Assembly: GCA_002298165.1 (NCBI GenBank)
Contig: DBMI01000014.1
Location: 1 to 27,875 of the forward strand
DNA length: 27,875 bases
Direction of reading: 5' to 3'
Source: Desulfarculales bacterium UBA702
GTDB lineage: Bacteria; Desulfobacterota; Syntrophobacteria; Syntrophobacterales; Syntrophobacteraceae
Below the pieces are notes generated by a model. The model was not told the origin of the DNA. It worked only from the letters and a program-made list of their open reading frames with translations, and made no database searches. Each line of letters begins with the position of its first letter. The stretch's first letter is position 1. The position numbers were made by a program, and so were the translations under genes. Below are positions 8,853-16,370 of the stretch, piece after piece.

Positions 8853-8984
8853 ATTAGGTTCATGCAGTGACCGTTAGGCCGATCTTTGAAGATGTACCTT
8901 CCCAGTTGAATTTCAACCCGCCAGTTCGCTCTCAGTAACGTTTGCTCCCAATAGCACGTGCAATTCAGTACAAACTATTAAATG

Positions 8985-9013
8985 TTGACTAAGTAGTTAA
9001 TCTGCTTTAGATT
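8985..9013 (+). promoter_or_regulatory. Sigma70-type promoter P2 for sigma factor gene
   Basis: TTGACT and TAGATT are separated by exactly 17 bases. The start would lie near 9020, giving a leader of about 110 bases. Together with P1 this suggests tandem control of the sigma factor gene. Confidence 0.55.
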
Positions 9014-9086
9014 GTGTTCTGCCAGTCCGGCGGCGCTGCGCCCTTGCTTTATCGAGAAGCCCCGGGCTGTAGACTTTTATAAGGAG

Positions 9087-9113
9087 GGGACCGCGGCCGG
9101 AAGGGCCAGTCCC
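9087..9113 (+). promoter_or_regulatory. Hairpin adjoining the sigma factor ribosome-binding site
   Basis: GGGAC (9087-9091) pairs with GTCCC (9109-9113) and GGCC (9095-9098) with GGCC (9104-9107) around the loop GGAAG. The true Shine-Dalgarno AAAGGAG begins at the very next base (9114). A second SD-like sequence, AAGGAGGGG (9081-9089), runs into the 5' arm. Translation control by this structure is inference. Confidence 0.4.
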
Positions 9114-9130
9114 AAAGGAGAAGAAAAGTC

Positions 9131-10438
9131 ATGAAGTCCTATTCCTCTGAGAAGTGCCTTCCATTCGATTACTTCTTTAAGAAGCGTAACGATGAGGAGG
9201 AATTCGAGGGTCTGATGGACTCGCAGGCTATAGGCGGCAGTTTTCCGGGAGCCGGCCTTGAACTTGAGGAACCTGATAGTCAATCGGACTCCAGTGAATC
9301 GGTGGAGGTTGCCGAATTATCTGATGACGAACTTGAGGTGGAGGAGGAAGAAGCTGGTGTGCGCGTTGCGCCCGCTGCCGAGGAATTTGAAGAGGACCAT
9401 ATCACTTGCTATCTCAAGGAGGTAGCCAGCTATCCGCTTTTGACTCAGGAGCGCGAAACCGAACTTGCTCAAATAATTCGGGGCGGCCAGGATGAATTGG
9501 TCCAAATAGTCGAGGTACATGCACCTGAATCAAAAGTGATGTTAGATCTGAACGAAAAGGTCAAAAAACTTCTCGAAAACGAGAAGGCTTTCCCCGGAGT
9601 CAGGGACAAGGTGCTTAAGGTAATTGTTCGCACCCTGGAGCGTGCAACGACCGATCAGCCTCAAAACACTCTCTACGAGGCTTCGCTCTTTCGGGTACGC
9701 TCAATAATGAGGGCAATCGATGCGGCCAAACAGGAGATGGTTAGAGCTAACCTGCGTTTGGTATTGAGTATAGCCAAACGATACCGCGGTCGAGGAATGA
9801 CTTTTGACGATTTGATCCAGGAAGGAAACCTCGGGCTGCTCAAAGCGGTGGGGCGCTTCGACCACACCAAGGGAAACAGATTCAGTACGTATGCCACCTG
9901 GTGGGTACGGCAGAGCATTATTCGAGGGATTTACGACAAGACTAGAACCATTCGCCTCCCAGTGCACTTCATTGAACTTAAGAATCTCTTTTTCAAGGTC
10001 TACTACGAACTTCTCAAGGAACTGGGTCGGGAGCCCACGCCAATCGAGATAGCCGAGAGATCGAAGTTGCCCGTCGATAAGGTCCAGATGGTCCTTACGC
10101 TTGCCGCGCAGCCGATATCGCTCGAAACCCCGATCGGTGAAGACGAGCAGCGTTTGGGCGATTTCCTGGAGGATGACCGTGCCGCATCTCCCATGGAGGA
10201 GTGTTCGGACCGGGAACTCGCCGAGATAACCCGAACGCTTCTTTCCACTCTTCAGCCGCGCGAGGAAAAGATACTTCGGCTGAGATTCGGACTGGACGGC
10301 CATCCCGCCGAAACCCTGGAAAGAATCGGCAAGATATTCAACGTTTCGAAAGAGCGTATTCGACAGATCGAGAAGAAAGCACTTCGAAAGCTCAAGAACC
10401 CAAACCGGCAGGCATGCCTCAAAACTTTTATGGAGTAA
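9131..10438 (+). CDS. Sigma70-family RNA polymerase sigma factor, RpoD/RpoS-like
   Basis: The 435-residue product directs RNA polymerase to -10/-35 promoters. After an acidic N-terminus (about 47-90) it has region 1.2 (DHITCYLKEVASYPLLT), region 2 from residue 203 (NLRLVLSIAKRYRGRGM, DDLIQEGNLGLLKAV, FSTYATWWVRQSI), region 3, and region 4 with the helix-turn-helix TLERIGKIFNVSKERIRQIE from residue 395. The region 2.4 TYATWWVRQSI segment is fully canonical for -10 recognition. It has neither a typical region 1.1 nor the long non-conserved insert of RpoD. I therefore call it a group 1/group 2 factor and leave the symbol blank. The ATG at 9131 follows AAAGGAG. Two promoters lie upstream and an intrinsic terminator downstream, so it is probably monocistronic. 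Confidence 0.88.
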   Translation: MKSYSSEKCLPFDYFFKKRNDEEEFEGLMDSQAIGGSFPGAGLELEEPDSQSDSSESVEVAELSDDELEVEEEEAGVRVAPAAEEFEEDHITCYLKEVASYPLLTQERETELAQIIRGGQDELVQIVEVHAPESKVMLDLNEKVKKLLENEKAFPGVRDKVLKVIVRTLERATTDQPQNTLYEASLFRVRSIMRAIDAAKQEMVRANLRLVLSIAKRYRGRGMTFDDLIQEGNLGLLKAVGRFDHTKGNRFSTYATWWVRQSIIRGIYDKTRTIRLPVHFIELKNLFFKVYYELLKELGREPTPIEIAERSKLPVDKVQMVLTLAAQPISLETPIGEDEQRLGDFLEDDRAASPMEECSDRELAEITRTLLSTLQPREEKILRLRFGLDGHPAETLERIGKIFNVSKERIRQIEKKALRKLKNPNRQACLKTFME

Positions 10439-10510
10439 TTTCGAAATTGCCCAAAGATGGGGCAGCGATCGATCCAACATATCCGAGAAAAAATATTGCG
10501 ATCATGAAAG

Positions 10511-10537
10511 AGGCGGGACGTTCCCGCCTTTTTGTTT
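10511..10537 (+). terminator. Intrinsic terminator of sigma factor gene
   Basis: AGGCGGGA and TCCCGCCT form an 8-bp stem around a 3-base loop and run directly into TTTTTGTTTT. It lies about 70 bases after the sigma factor stop. On the opposite strand the U-tract is poor (TCTTTC), so it is a weak terminator for rimO at best. Confidence 0.88.
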
Positions 10538-10657
10538 TCTACGGTGGGGTAGGGTTTTTTGTGCCCAGCAATTGTCAAACCGGCATCCAGGCACCTTTTA
10601 GCTCACAGCAGCCCACGGCCCTTGACTCTCCGTCCTTGCATCGCGATCTTTGTCGCT

Positions 10658-11977
10658 CTACAAGAGTTCCCCTTCAAGATCGTAATCATGCGTGCTGGTG
10701 ATCCTGACATTGCGGATCTGCCCGGTTTCCGCCGACCCGGCCGTAATTATGACGTTTCCATCCACCTCGGGGGCTTGGGTTGACAGGCGACCGCAGAGTA
10801 GCAGATCTGTTTCGGGGTGGAGCCCCTCGACGAGGACGGGAAGTACTTTGCCAATAAGCTTGTGGAGTTTGCGGCCGGAGATGGCTTGCTGGATCTCGAG
10901 CAGTTTGGCCCGGCGACTCTGGGCGATCCTCCTGGAGGGGTTTTTTCGAAACCGTGCGGCGCGGGTGCCGGCTTCGGGTGAAAATGCAAAGACGCCCGCA
11001 TGATCGAATTCCATGCGCTCCATGAAGGAAACAAGTTCAGAAAAATCGGCTTCAGTTTCGCCTGGAAAGCCGACCATTATTGAGGTGCGAAGAGCAATTT
11101 CCGGTACCGCTGAGCGGATTTTCCGAATGATATTTTCCGGATCATCCGCCGGGCGGCCCATCCTGCCGAGAATCCTGGATACGCTGTGCTGGATGGGAAT
11201 ATCGAGGTAAGGGACAATCCTTTTCGATTCAGCCATTGCTTGAAGTAATTCATCGTTGATGCGATCGGGATAGGCATATAGAAGGCGAATCCATTCGATT
11301 CCGTCAATGGTTTCGAGCTTTTTTAGCAGTCGGGGGAGGGCAAGGCTGTCGCCGCGGTCCAGGCCAAATGCGGTGGTATCCTGAGCTACGAGATTGATCT
11401 CCTTTACGCCCTCTTGGGCAAGGGCTTCCACTTCAGCCAGAATGTCCGCCTCGGTGCGGCTCCTCAATGGACCCCTGAGATTTGGAATTATGCAAAAAGA
11501 GCAGGAATTTCCGCATCCTTCGGCTATTTTGAGATATGACGTATGCGATGGCGTCGATCTCAGCCGCGCCGCGCCGTCGCCGGAGTGAAGGGGTCTTCCG
11601 ATCCAAAGCCGCCGCGGGTTGCCGGAGAAGCTCGACCGGAGAATGGACTCCAGTTCCTGGTAGTGTGAAGTACCGACAAATAGATCCACTTCGGGAAGTT
11701 CGATCAACAGCTTCTTGCCATATCTTTGGACCATGCAACCGGCCACCACCAGCATCTCACAGGCGCTTTCGCTCTTGTATCGGGCGGTCTCAAGGATAGT
11801 GTCGATCGCCTCCCTGACAGCGCTTTCCAGGAATCCACAGGTGTTTATTACTATCAGCTCGGCCTCGGAGAGCGCATCGGACATCCGGTATCCCATATCT
11901 ACAAGCTGCTTTACCATTGTCTCGCTGTCGATAAGGTTCTTTGCGCACCCAAGGCTTATCAGTGAGGCGTATTTCAT
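10658..11977 (-). CDS. rimO: Ribosomal protein S12 methylthiotransferase RimO
   Basis: This 439-residue radical-SAM enzyme adds a methylthio group to a conserved aspartate of ribosomal protein S12. The N-terminal MTTase domain has cysteines C11, C47 and C81 for the auxiliary iron-sulphur cluster. The radical-SAM motif CGNSCSFC (C155, C159, C162) follows in the segment YLKIAEGCGNSCSFC, and a TRAM-like domain lies at the C-terminus. LISLGCAKNLIDSE and IPIQHSVSRILGRMGR favour RimO over its tRNA-modifying paralogue MiaB. The ATG start has only a weak ribosome-binding site. It lies 50 bases downstream of the membrane-protein gene on the same strand and converges on the sigma factor gene. Confidence 0.95.
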   Translation of the reverse strand: MKYASLISLGCAKNLIDSETMVKQLVDMGYRMSDALSEAELIVINTCGFLESAVREAIDTILETARYKSESACEMLVVAGCMVQRYGKKLLIELPEVDLFVGTSHYQELESILRSSFSGNPRRLWIGRPLHSGDGAARLRSTPSHTSYLKIAEGCGNSCSFCIIPNLRGPLRSRTEADILAEVEALAQEGVKEINLVAQDTTAFGLDRGDSLALPRLLKKLETIDGIEWIRLLYAYPDRINDELLQAMAESKRIVPYLDIPIQHSVSRILGRMGRPADDPENIIRKIRSAVPEIALRTSIMVGFPGETEADFSELVSFMERMEFDHAGVFAFSPEAGTRAARFRKNPSRRIAQSRRAKLLEIQQAISGRKLHKLIGKVLPVLVEGLHPETDLLLCGRLSTQAPEVDGNVIITAGSAETGQIRNVRITSTHDYDLEGELL

Positions 11978-12027
11978 CGGTTTTCAGTTCCGGTAAATTA
12001 GATTGTTAAGATCTTTTGAAATGAATT

Positions 12028-12990
12028 TTAACCCGACCCGCTCTGATATGAAATCACCGTGAATCTGTCTATTCCCGCAAGCACAAACAAATCGAAGACC
12101 AAAACCACAACCGCCCCGGCCAGGTACAAAAAGAGCGCTTTTCGCGGACTGCAATTTTCTCGAATCCTGGAGACCAGGAGAAAAAAAGAAGAGGTAATGG
12201 CGAAGCATTCGACCGCAAATGGTGGAAAGCCTAAAAATCCGAGAAGAGGCATTTCGAATACCTTCAAAAAGCCAACATAAGGGACCGTGTAGACCCATTT
12301 AGCGCCAGCTCTGAAATTCCACAATTCCCAGAGAAAGCCGCAGACGGCGCCGGAAAGTAGAAGGAGGTACAGATTACGACATTTACCGTATTCGAGGTCG
12401 CGAAGAAGTGAAGGGGCCCCAAGCCGGTGATTTAGAGGCTCGAAAAAGAAAATGAAAGCGAGCCATACCAGCGGAAAGAAAAACATCGGCTCGGCAATCG
12501 GCAGTAGAATGAATGCCGTCCCGGTGGCAAGCATCGGTATGTAAAACCTACGGAGGTTTCGCAGGACGGGACTGCTGCAGTTTTTGAAGATGCCTGCAAA
12601 TTCAAGCAACTCTTTTGTGGAAAATATTCCAGGCAGAACCGTCGAATATGCAATCAGGTATCCTGACCAGCGATCCAGGGCATCGGCAGGAATATTTATG
12701 TATCTCCAATTGGAGAGCCGAAAGTTCAAAGCCTCGAAGATCAGCCAGACTGTTATCGAGAGGGGCAGAAGGGCGATGAACTTCCAAGGTTCGCGGAAAA
12801 GGAGGGGAGTGCCGTGCCTGAGATAAAGCGCGGATTGGACAAAGATTATATAGCTCCACCAGGCATACGAGTAGTAGTTGGTGTAAAAAGGCTCCGATCC
12901 CAGTAGCATTCCGGCTGTCGATATGAAAAAGAGCATCAGACTTGCCGCTGCAAGCACTGCGGCGATAATTCTTTTGTGGTCGGGGTGCAT
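12028..12990 (-). CDS. Uncharacterised polytopic inner-membrane protein
   Basis: I do not recognise a named family. The 320-residue protein has about 8-10 hydrophobic segments, beginning IIAAVLAAASLMLFFISTAG and ending LYLAGAVVVLVFDLFVLAGI. It is rich in aromatic residues. Motif-like stretches inside or next to membrane spans are GFLWELWNFRAGAKWVY, EMPLLGFLGFPPFAVECFA and LIFEALNFRLSNWRY. The repeated W-x-x-W-N / E-x-L-N-F pattern hints at an internal duplication. The ATG at 12990 has GAAGGG upstream; the frame is open back to a TTG at 13101 but that extension looks non-coding. It may be co-transcribed with rimO. No catalytic role can be assigned. Confidence 0.7.
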   Translation of the reverse strand: MHPDHKRIIAAVLAAASLMLFFISTAGMLLGSEPFYTNYYSYAWWSYIIFVQSALYLRHGTPLLFREPWKFIALLPLSITVWLIFEALNFRLSNWRYINIPADALDRWSGYLIAYSTVLPGIFSTKELLEFAGIFKNCSSPVLRNLRRFYIPMLATGTAFILLPIAEPMFFFPLVWLAFIFFFEPLNHRLGAPSLLRDLEYGKCRNLYLLLLSGAVCGFLWELWNFRAGAKWVYTVPYVGFLKVFEMPLLGFLGFPPFAVECFAITSSFFLLVSRIRENCSPRKALFLYLAGAVVVLVFDLFVLAGIDRFTVISYQSGSG

Positions 12991-13152
12991 CGGCCTCGAG
13001 CCCTTCACAAAGAAGTGGATCCGATCTGGAAAGTTCTTGATGCTAAAATATTCCGGAAAGAGAGAATAATCGCAATAAAAGTTTGCATCATGCAAGAGCA
13101 ATGTTTAAATAAAACGTTTCGACAGCATCTACTAATTTCGAGAAATTGCATT

Positions 13153-13158
13153 TATAAT
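13153..13158 (+). promoter_or_regulatory. Possible -10 element for the small Cys-rich gene
   Basis: A perfect TATAAT follows an AT-rich stretch, but no good -35 sequence is found at 16-18 bases. A leader of about 140 bases would precede the small gene. This is weak evidence. Confidence 0.3.
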
Positions 13159-13306
13159 GAGTGTGCCGGATGAGTAACATATCTGAATCGGAATTCTCCT
13201 CGGAAGGTAATTATGGAGCAGGAGCTGTATACGCACGGCTGAGGGCCGGCACGCTCCTGGCTGATAAATGTTATCGGATGGGCACTTTGACAAGGAGTTA
13301 TCCAGT

Positions 13307-13525
13307 ATGGCAAAGGAAAAAGGTGGCCGGGGACAACCCGCGCAGCCCGAGAGGACGGACAGGGAAGGTCCATATCCGCTGATGTGCAAGGAAGGTAAGG
13401 GGGTGCGCAACTTTGCCTGTCCGAATTACGATACCTGCCTTGATCGGGCCGCCAAAGGCATGTGGAGTGGATTCACCTGTAGGGATTGCGCTTCATACGT
13501 TCAAAAAGAGGAAGAAAATCCCTGA
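13307..13525 (+). CDS. Small Cys-rich protein, possible zinc ribbon/knuckle
   Basis: The 72-residue protein is not a named family that I recognise. The first 25 residues are polar and probably disordered. The rest carries C27 and then a C-x5-C-x13-C-x2-C pattern (C38, C44, C58, C61) in FACPNYDTCLDRAAKG and FTCRDCASY, consistent with a four-cysteine zinc site. There is no signal peptide or membrane segment. The ATG at 13307 has AAGGAG with a 9-base spacer, which fixes the start; longer starts in frame lack one. It lies alone, divergent from the membrane-protein gene, and is closed by the bidirectional terminator. Metal binding and any nucleic-acid role are inference. Confidence 0.7.
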   Translation: MAKEKGGRGQPAQPERTDREGPYPLMCKEGKGVRNFACPNYDTCLDRAAKGMWSGFTCRDCASYVQKEEENP

Positions 13526-13572
13526 TCTTGCCAATACTATCGCAACAATATACTCTTGAATCTTTTTATGGC

Positions 13573-13612
13573 ACTAAAACAAAAACCCGCTCATGCGGGT
13601 TTTTGTTTTAGT
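13573..13612. terminator. Bidirectional intrinsic terminator
   Basis: A perfect 18-bp stem (13573-13590 with 13595-13612) encloses the loop TCAT. The stem core is ACCCGC/GCGGGT flanked by A- and T-rich arms, so transcripts in both directions end in a U-rich tract. It stops the small Cys-rich gene from the left and the whole ribosomal cluster (rplQ end) from the right. Confidence 0.95.
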
Positions 13613-13651
13613 GGACTATTTTCTGACTGACGCTTACGCCAGTGCTCGAAT

Positions 13652-14131
13652 TTACTCTTCGGATGTTTCTTCCGGTGCCTTTTTAGCCTTTGAAGCCGGC
13701 TTTTTGGCGGCGGGCTTTGCTTTTGCCTCTTTTTTGGCCTGGGTTTTCCCGCCCTTTTTCGCTTTCTCGCTTGTCCCGGTTTCGGTAAGTTCCAGCAGAC
13801 ACATTGGAGCGGAATCGCCCCTGCGGAACCCGACCTTGACTATCCTGGTATAGCCGCCGGCACGGTTTTGAAACCTTGCGGCGAGATCTTCGAAAACCTT
13901 GTGAACCACACCCTTTTCACGGATCACCGCCATTGCCTGTCTGCGGGCGTGCAGATCACCCCTTTTGCCAAGGGTTATCATCCACTCGGCCCATCGGCGC
14001 ATTTCTTTTGCCTTGGGCAGAGTTGTGTAAATCCGCTCGTGGTTGAGAAGCGAAGTCACCATGTTCCGGAACATGGCCAGACGGTGGCTTGTCGTGCGGT
14101 TTAGCTTTCTGCCGGAGACTCCGTGGCGCAT
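13652..14131 (-). CDS. rplQ: 50S ribosomal protein L17
   Basis: L17 is a large-subunit protein near the exit-tunnel opening. The 159-residue product starts MRHGVSGRKLNRTTSHRLAM and contains ITLGKRGDLHARRQA, both diagnostic. The bacterial core is about 115-120 residues. Here a tail of about 37 residues, rich in Lys and Ala with several AKK/PAAKKP units and an acidic end (EETSEE), is added. Such tails occur in other Desulfobacterota. It follows rpoA after only 2 bases and is the last gene of the cluster before the bidirectional terminator. Confidence 0.97.
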   Translation of the reverse strand: MRHGVSGRKLNRTTSHRLAMFRNMVTSLLNHERIYTTLPKAKEMRRWAEWMITLGKRGDLHARRQAMAVIREKGVVHKVFEDLAARFQNRAGGYTRIVKVGFRRGDSAPMCLLELTETGTSEKAKKGGKTQAKKEAKAKPAAKKPASKAKKAPEETSEE

Positions 14132-14133
14132 GG

Positions 14134-15141
14134 CTATTCCTGTTCCTTTCTTCTCTCTTCGATTTCTTCACGGCTGGGGAAATTCTCGATCTTCATGCCG
14201 AGAGAAAGCCCCATTTCGCTCAATATTTCCTTGATTTCATTGAGCGACTTGCGGCCGAAATTCTTCGTCTTGAGCATTTCCTGCTCGGTTTTCTGAACCA
14301 GTTCGCCGATGTAGCGAATATCGGCATTCTTAAGGCAGTTTGCCGAACGTACCGAGAGTTCCAGTTCGTCAACGCTTCGGAAAAGATTTTCGTTAAAGGC
14401 CGGTTCCGCGCGTACTTCTTCTTCCTGAGTCTCGGTTTCCTCTTCAAAGTTAATGAAGACCGTGAGCTGATCTTTCAGGATTTTTGCCGCATAAGCAAGC
14501 GCGTCTTCAGGCTTTACGCTGCCATCCGACCAGATTTCGAGCGTCAGCTTGTCATAGTCGGTAATCTGGCCGATGCGGGCTTGCGTAACCGTATAACTTA
14601 CCTTGCGGATGGGCGAATAGATGGCATCGATTGGAATCGTGCCGATGGGCTGGTTTTCCTCAATGTTCTTATCCGCCGGAACATAGCCCTTGCCCTGCTT
14701 TAAGGTAAGCTCCATGCGCAGCTTTGCGTCGCGCGCCAGAGTGCAGATATGCTGATCAGGGTTCAATACCTCGATCATGGCGCCGGTCTGGATGTCAGCG
14801 GCCTTTACCCTGCCTTCGCCTTCCTTTTCAATCATTATGCGCCGCGGAACGGCTTCTCCCGCAACCCTGAATCGAACTTCCTTGAGGTTGAGGATGACAT
14901 CGGTCACGTCCTCAAGGACGCCCGGAATGGTTGAAAACTCGTGCAGGACGCCGTCAACTTTGACGCTGGTTATGGCAGAGCCCTGCAGCGAAGACAGAAG
15001 CACTCTTCTCAGCGCGTTGCCCAGCGTTATTCCAAAACCCCTCTCAAGAGGTTCGCATTCAAATTTCCCGTACATGGCGGGATTGGTGGTTTCAACTTCC
15101 AAACGCTTTGGCTTAATAAGTTCGCGCCAGTTCTTGTGCAT
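14134..15141 (-). CDS. rpoA: DNA-directed RNA polymerase subunit alpha
   Basis: The alpha subunit nucleates assembly of RNA polymerase and contacts UP elements and activators. The 335-residue protein has the N-terminal dimerisation domain (FECEPLERGFGITLGNALRR, near the start) and the C-terminal domain with helix-hairpin-helix (FGRKSLNEIKEILSEMGLSL). The two are joined by an acidic linker containing EEETETQEEEV. Length is typical. The gap to rpsD is 120 bases, long for this cluster, and holds a strong hairpin. rplQ follows at once. Confidence 0.99.
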   Translation of the reverse strand: MHKNWRELIKPKRLEVETTNPAMYGKFECEPLERGFGITLGNALRRVLLSSLQGSAITSVKVDGVLHEFSTIPGVLEDVTDVILNLKEVRFRVAGEAVPRRIMIEKEGEGRVKAADIQTGAMIEVLNPDQHICTLARDAKLRMELTLKQGKGYVPADKNIEENQPIGTIPIDAIYSPIRKVSYTVTQARIGQITDYDKLTLEIWSDGSVKPEDALAYAAKILKDQLTVFINFEEETETQEEEVRAEPAFNENLFRSVDELELSVRSANCLKNADIRYIGELVQKTEQEMLKTKNFGRKSLNEIKEILSEMGLSLGMKIENFPSREEIEERRKEQE

Positions 15142-15193
15142 AGTTTATCCTCATAAAGATGTCGTAACAGGCGCCTCATCCGGAAAGTCAAGC

Positions 15194-15227
15194 GGGCCAT
15201 TGGAGGCAAATCGCATTCCAAGGGCCC
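15194..15227 (-). promoter_or_regulatory. Strong hairpin between rpsD and rpoA
   Basis: GGGCC-A-TTGGA (15194-15204) pairs with TCCAA-G-GGCCC (15217-15227): 10 base pairs with one mismatch and a 12-base loop. It would be transcribed between the S4 and alpha genes, about 50 bases before the rpoA start. There is no U-tract, so it is not an intrinsic terminator. Possible roles are RNA processing, transcript stability or an S4 binding site. Only the structure is observed. Confidence 0.5.
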
Positions 15228-15261
15228 TCGACTACACTGATTCCGTTTTACCGCTCTTGTT

Positions 15262-15888
15262 CTATTTCGAATAAAACTCAACCACCAGCTGCTCTTGAAC
15301 CGGCAGGTTCATTTCCTCACGGTTCGGGTATCCCTTGAAAAGCCCTTCAAATTTGGCCGTATCAAGCTCGAGCCAGGCGGGAAGGCCCCTGCGGGGCATC
15401 GCAGCTACCGACTCATTAATTATTCCAAGAGTGCGGCTGCCTTCGACAACGCTTACACTGTCACCAGGCCTGAGCAGGAAAGAGGGGATGTTTACCTTTT
15501 TGCCGTTCACGAGAAAATGATTGTGCCGGACGAGCTGTCTTGCCTGGGATCGGGAATTCGCAAAACCGAATCTGTATACGGTGTTGTCGAGTCTTCGTTC
15601 CAGCAGGACCAGGAAGTTCGTTCCGGTGACGCCCTTCTGACGGTCGGCCTCTTTGAAGTAGCTCTTGAACTGCTTTTCAACAAGGCCATACATCCTCTTG
15701 ATTTTTTGTTTTTCACGGAGCTGCAGCCCATAATCCGACAGCTTGCCCCGGTTCTGACCGTGCTGTCCGGGTGGATAATTGCGGCGTTCGATCGCGCACT
15801 TATCCGAATAGCAGCGGTCGCCCTTGAGATATAGCTTCATTGCCTCACGGCGGCAAAGCCTGCATTGTGATTCGGTATAGCGAGCCAA
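15262..15888 (-). CDS. rpsD: 30S ribosomal protein S4 (zinc-binding form)
   Basis: S4 nucleates assembly of the 30S 5' domain and in many bacteria represses its own operon. The 208-residue protein begins (M)ARYTESQCRLCRREAM, giving the four-cysteine zinc site C9, C12, C26, C31 of the C+ form. The S4 RNA-binding domain includes RLDNTVYRFGFANSRSQARQ. The start is a TTG at 15888, fixed by GGAGG 6 bases upstream and by the family N-terminus; the frame stays open for 10 more codons without an SD site. Small hairpins lie on both sides of the gene, in the 77-base and 120-base gaps. Confidence 0.97.
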   Translation of the reverse strand: MARYTESQCRLCRREAMKLYLKGDRCYSDKCAIERRNYPPGQHGQNRGKLSDYGLQLREKQKIKRMYGLVEKQFKSYFKEADRQKGVTGTNFLVLLERRLDNTVYRFGFANSRSQARQLVRHNHFLVNGKKVNIPSFLLRPGDSVSVVEGSRTLGIINESVAAMPRRGLPAWLELDTAKFEGLFKGYPNREEMNLPVQEQLVVEFYSK

Positions 15889-15929
15889 GTTTGTCCTCCA
15901 GCGATTATAAACATGCACCTTGCGGCACG

Positions 15930-15947
15930 TTCAGCCACCAGGCTGAA
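15930..15947 (-). promoter_or_regulatory. Hairpin in rpsD leader
   Basis: TTCAGCC and GGCTGAA form a perfect 7-bp stem with a 4-base loop, about 40 bases before the rpsD TTG start. In other bacteria S4 controls operons through structured leaders, so this could be part of such a site. That link is inference. Confidence 0.35.
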
Positions 15948-15965
15948 GCGGGGTTAGCCGGTAAG

Positions 15966-16358
15966 CTATACCCTGCGCCTCTTCGGAGGCCTGCAGCCGT
16001 TGTGCGGAATTGGGGTTACGTCTTTGATAAAGGTTATGTTAAAACCCGCGGCCTGAAGGGCGCGCAAGGCGGCTTCACGTCCGGAACCCGGGCCTTTCAC
16101 GTAAACCTCGATGTTCTGGACCCCATGTTCCTGTGCCTTCTTTGCCGCAATTTCAGCCGCTACCTGTGCCGCGAAAGGTGTGCTCTTCCGAGATCCCTTG
16201 AAGCCCTGGCTTCCGGCGCTGGACCAGGAAATGGCGTTTCCGCTAAGGTCCGTAATCGTGATAATGGTGTTGTTGAACGTGGAGCGGATGTGGGCAACGC
16301 CGTTCAGAATATTCTTGCGCTCTTTTTTCTTGGGCCTGGCTGATTTCTCTCTTGCCAT
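15966..16358 (-). CDS. rpsK: 30S ribosomal protein S11
   Basis: S11 sits on the 30S platform next to the Shine-Dalgarno/anti-SD helix. The 130-residue protein contains the family blocks GVAHIRSTFNNTIITITD, GSRKSTPFAAQVAAE and the C-terminal DVTPIPHNGCRPPKRRRV. The ATG at 16358 is preceded by GGAGGAATC. It follows rpsM after 12 bases. The preceding Lys-rich N-terminus (SARPKKKERKN) is usual. Confidence 0.98.
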   Translation of the reverse strand: MAREKSARPKKKERKNILNGVAHIRSTFNNTIITITDLSGNAISWSSAGSQGFKGSRKSTPFAAQVAAEIAAKKAQEHGVQNIEVYVKGPGSGREAALRALQAAGFNITFIKDVTPIPHNGCRPPKRRRV

Positions 16359-16370
16359 GATTCCTCCGTG

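Larger units (their letters stand above)
8794..9130 (+). other. Regulatory gap upstream of sigma factor gene
   Basis: These 337 bases hold no gene. They contain two sigma70-type promoters (8825-8852 and 8985-9013), a perfect odd-length palindrome GTTGAA-T-TTCAAC at 8905-8917 that could be an operator, and a GC-rich hairpin (9087-9113) abutting the ribosome-binding site of the sigma factor gene. Confidence 0.6.

Noticed and set aside
13213..13242. Nine-residue leader-peptide-like frame (MEQELYTHG) upstream of the small Cys-rich gene
   Set aside because: It has GGAAGG five bases upstream, but no regulatory codon run and no clear attenuator follows; chance is likely.
14089..14703. 204-residue plus-strand open frame over rpoA
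   Set aside because: Shadow of rpoA; the sense protein is unmistakable and the antisense product has no recognisable features.
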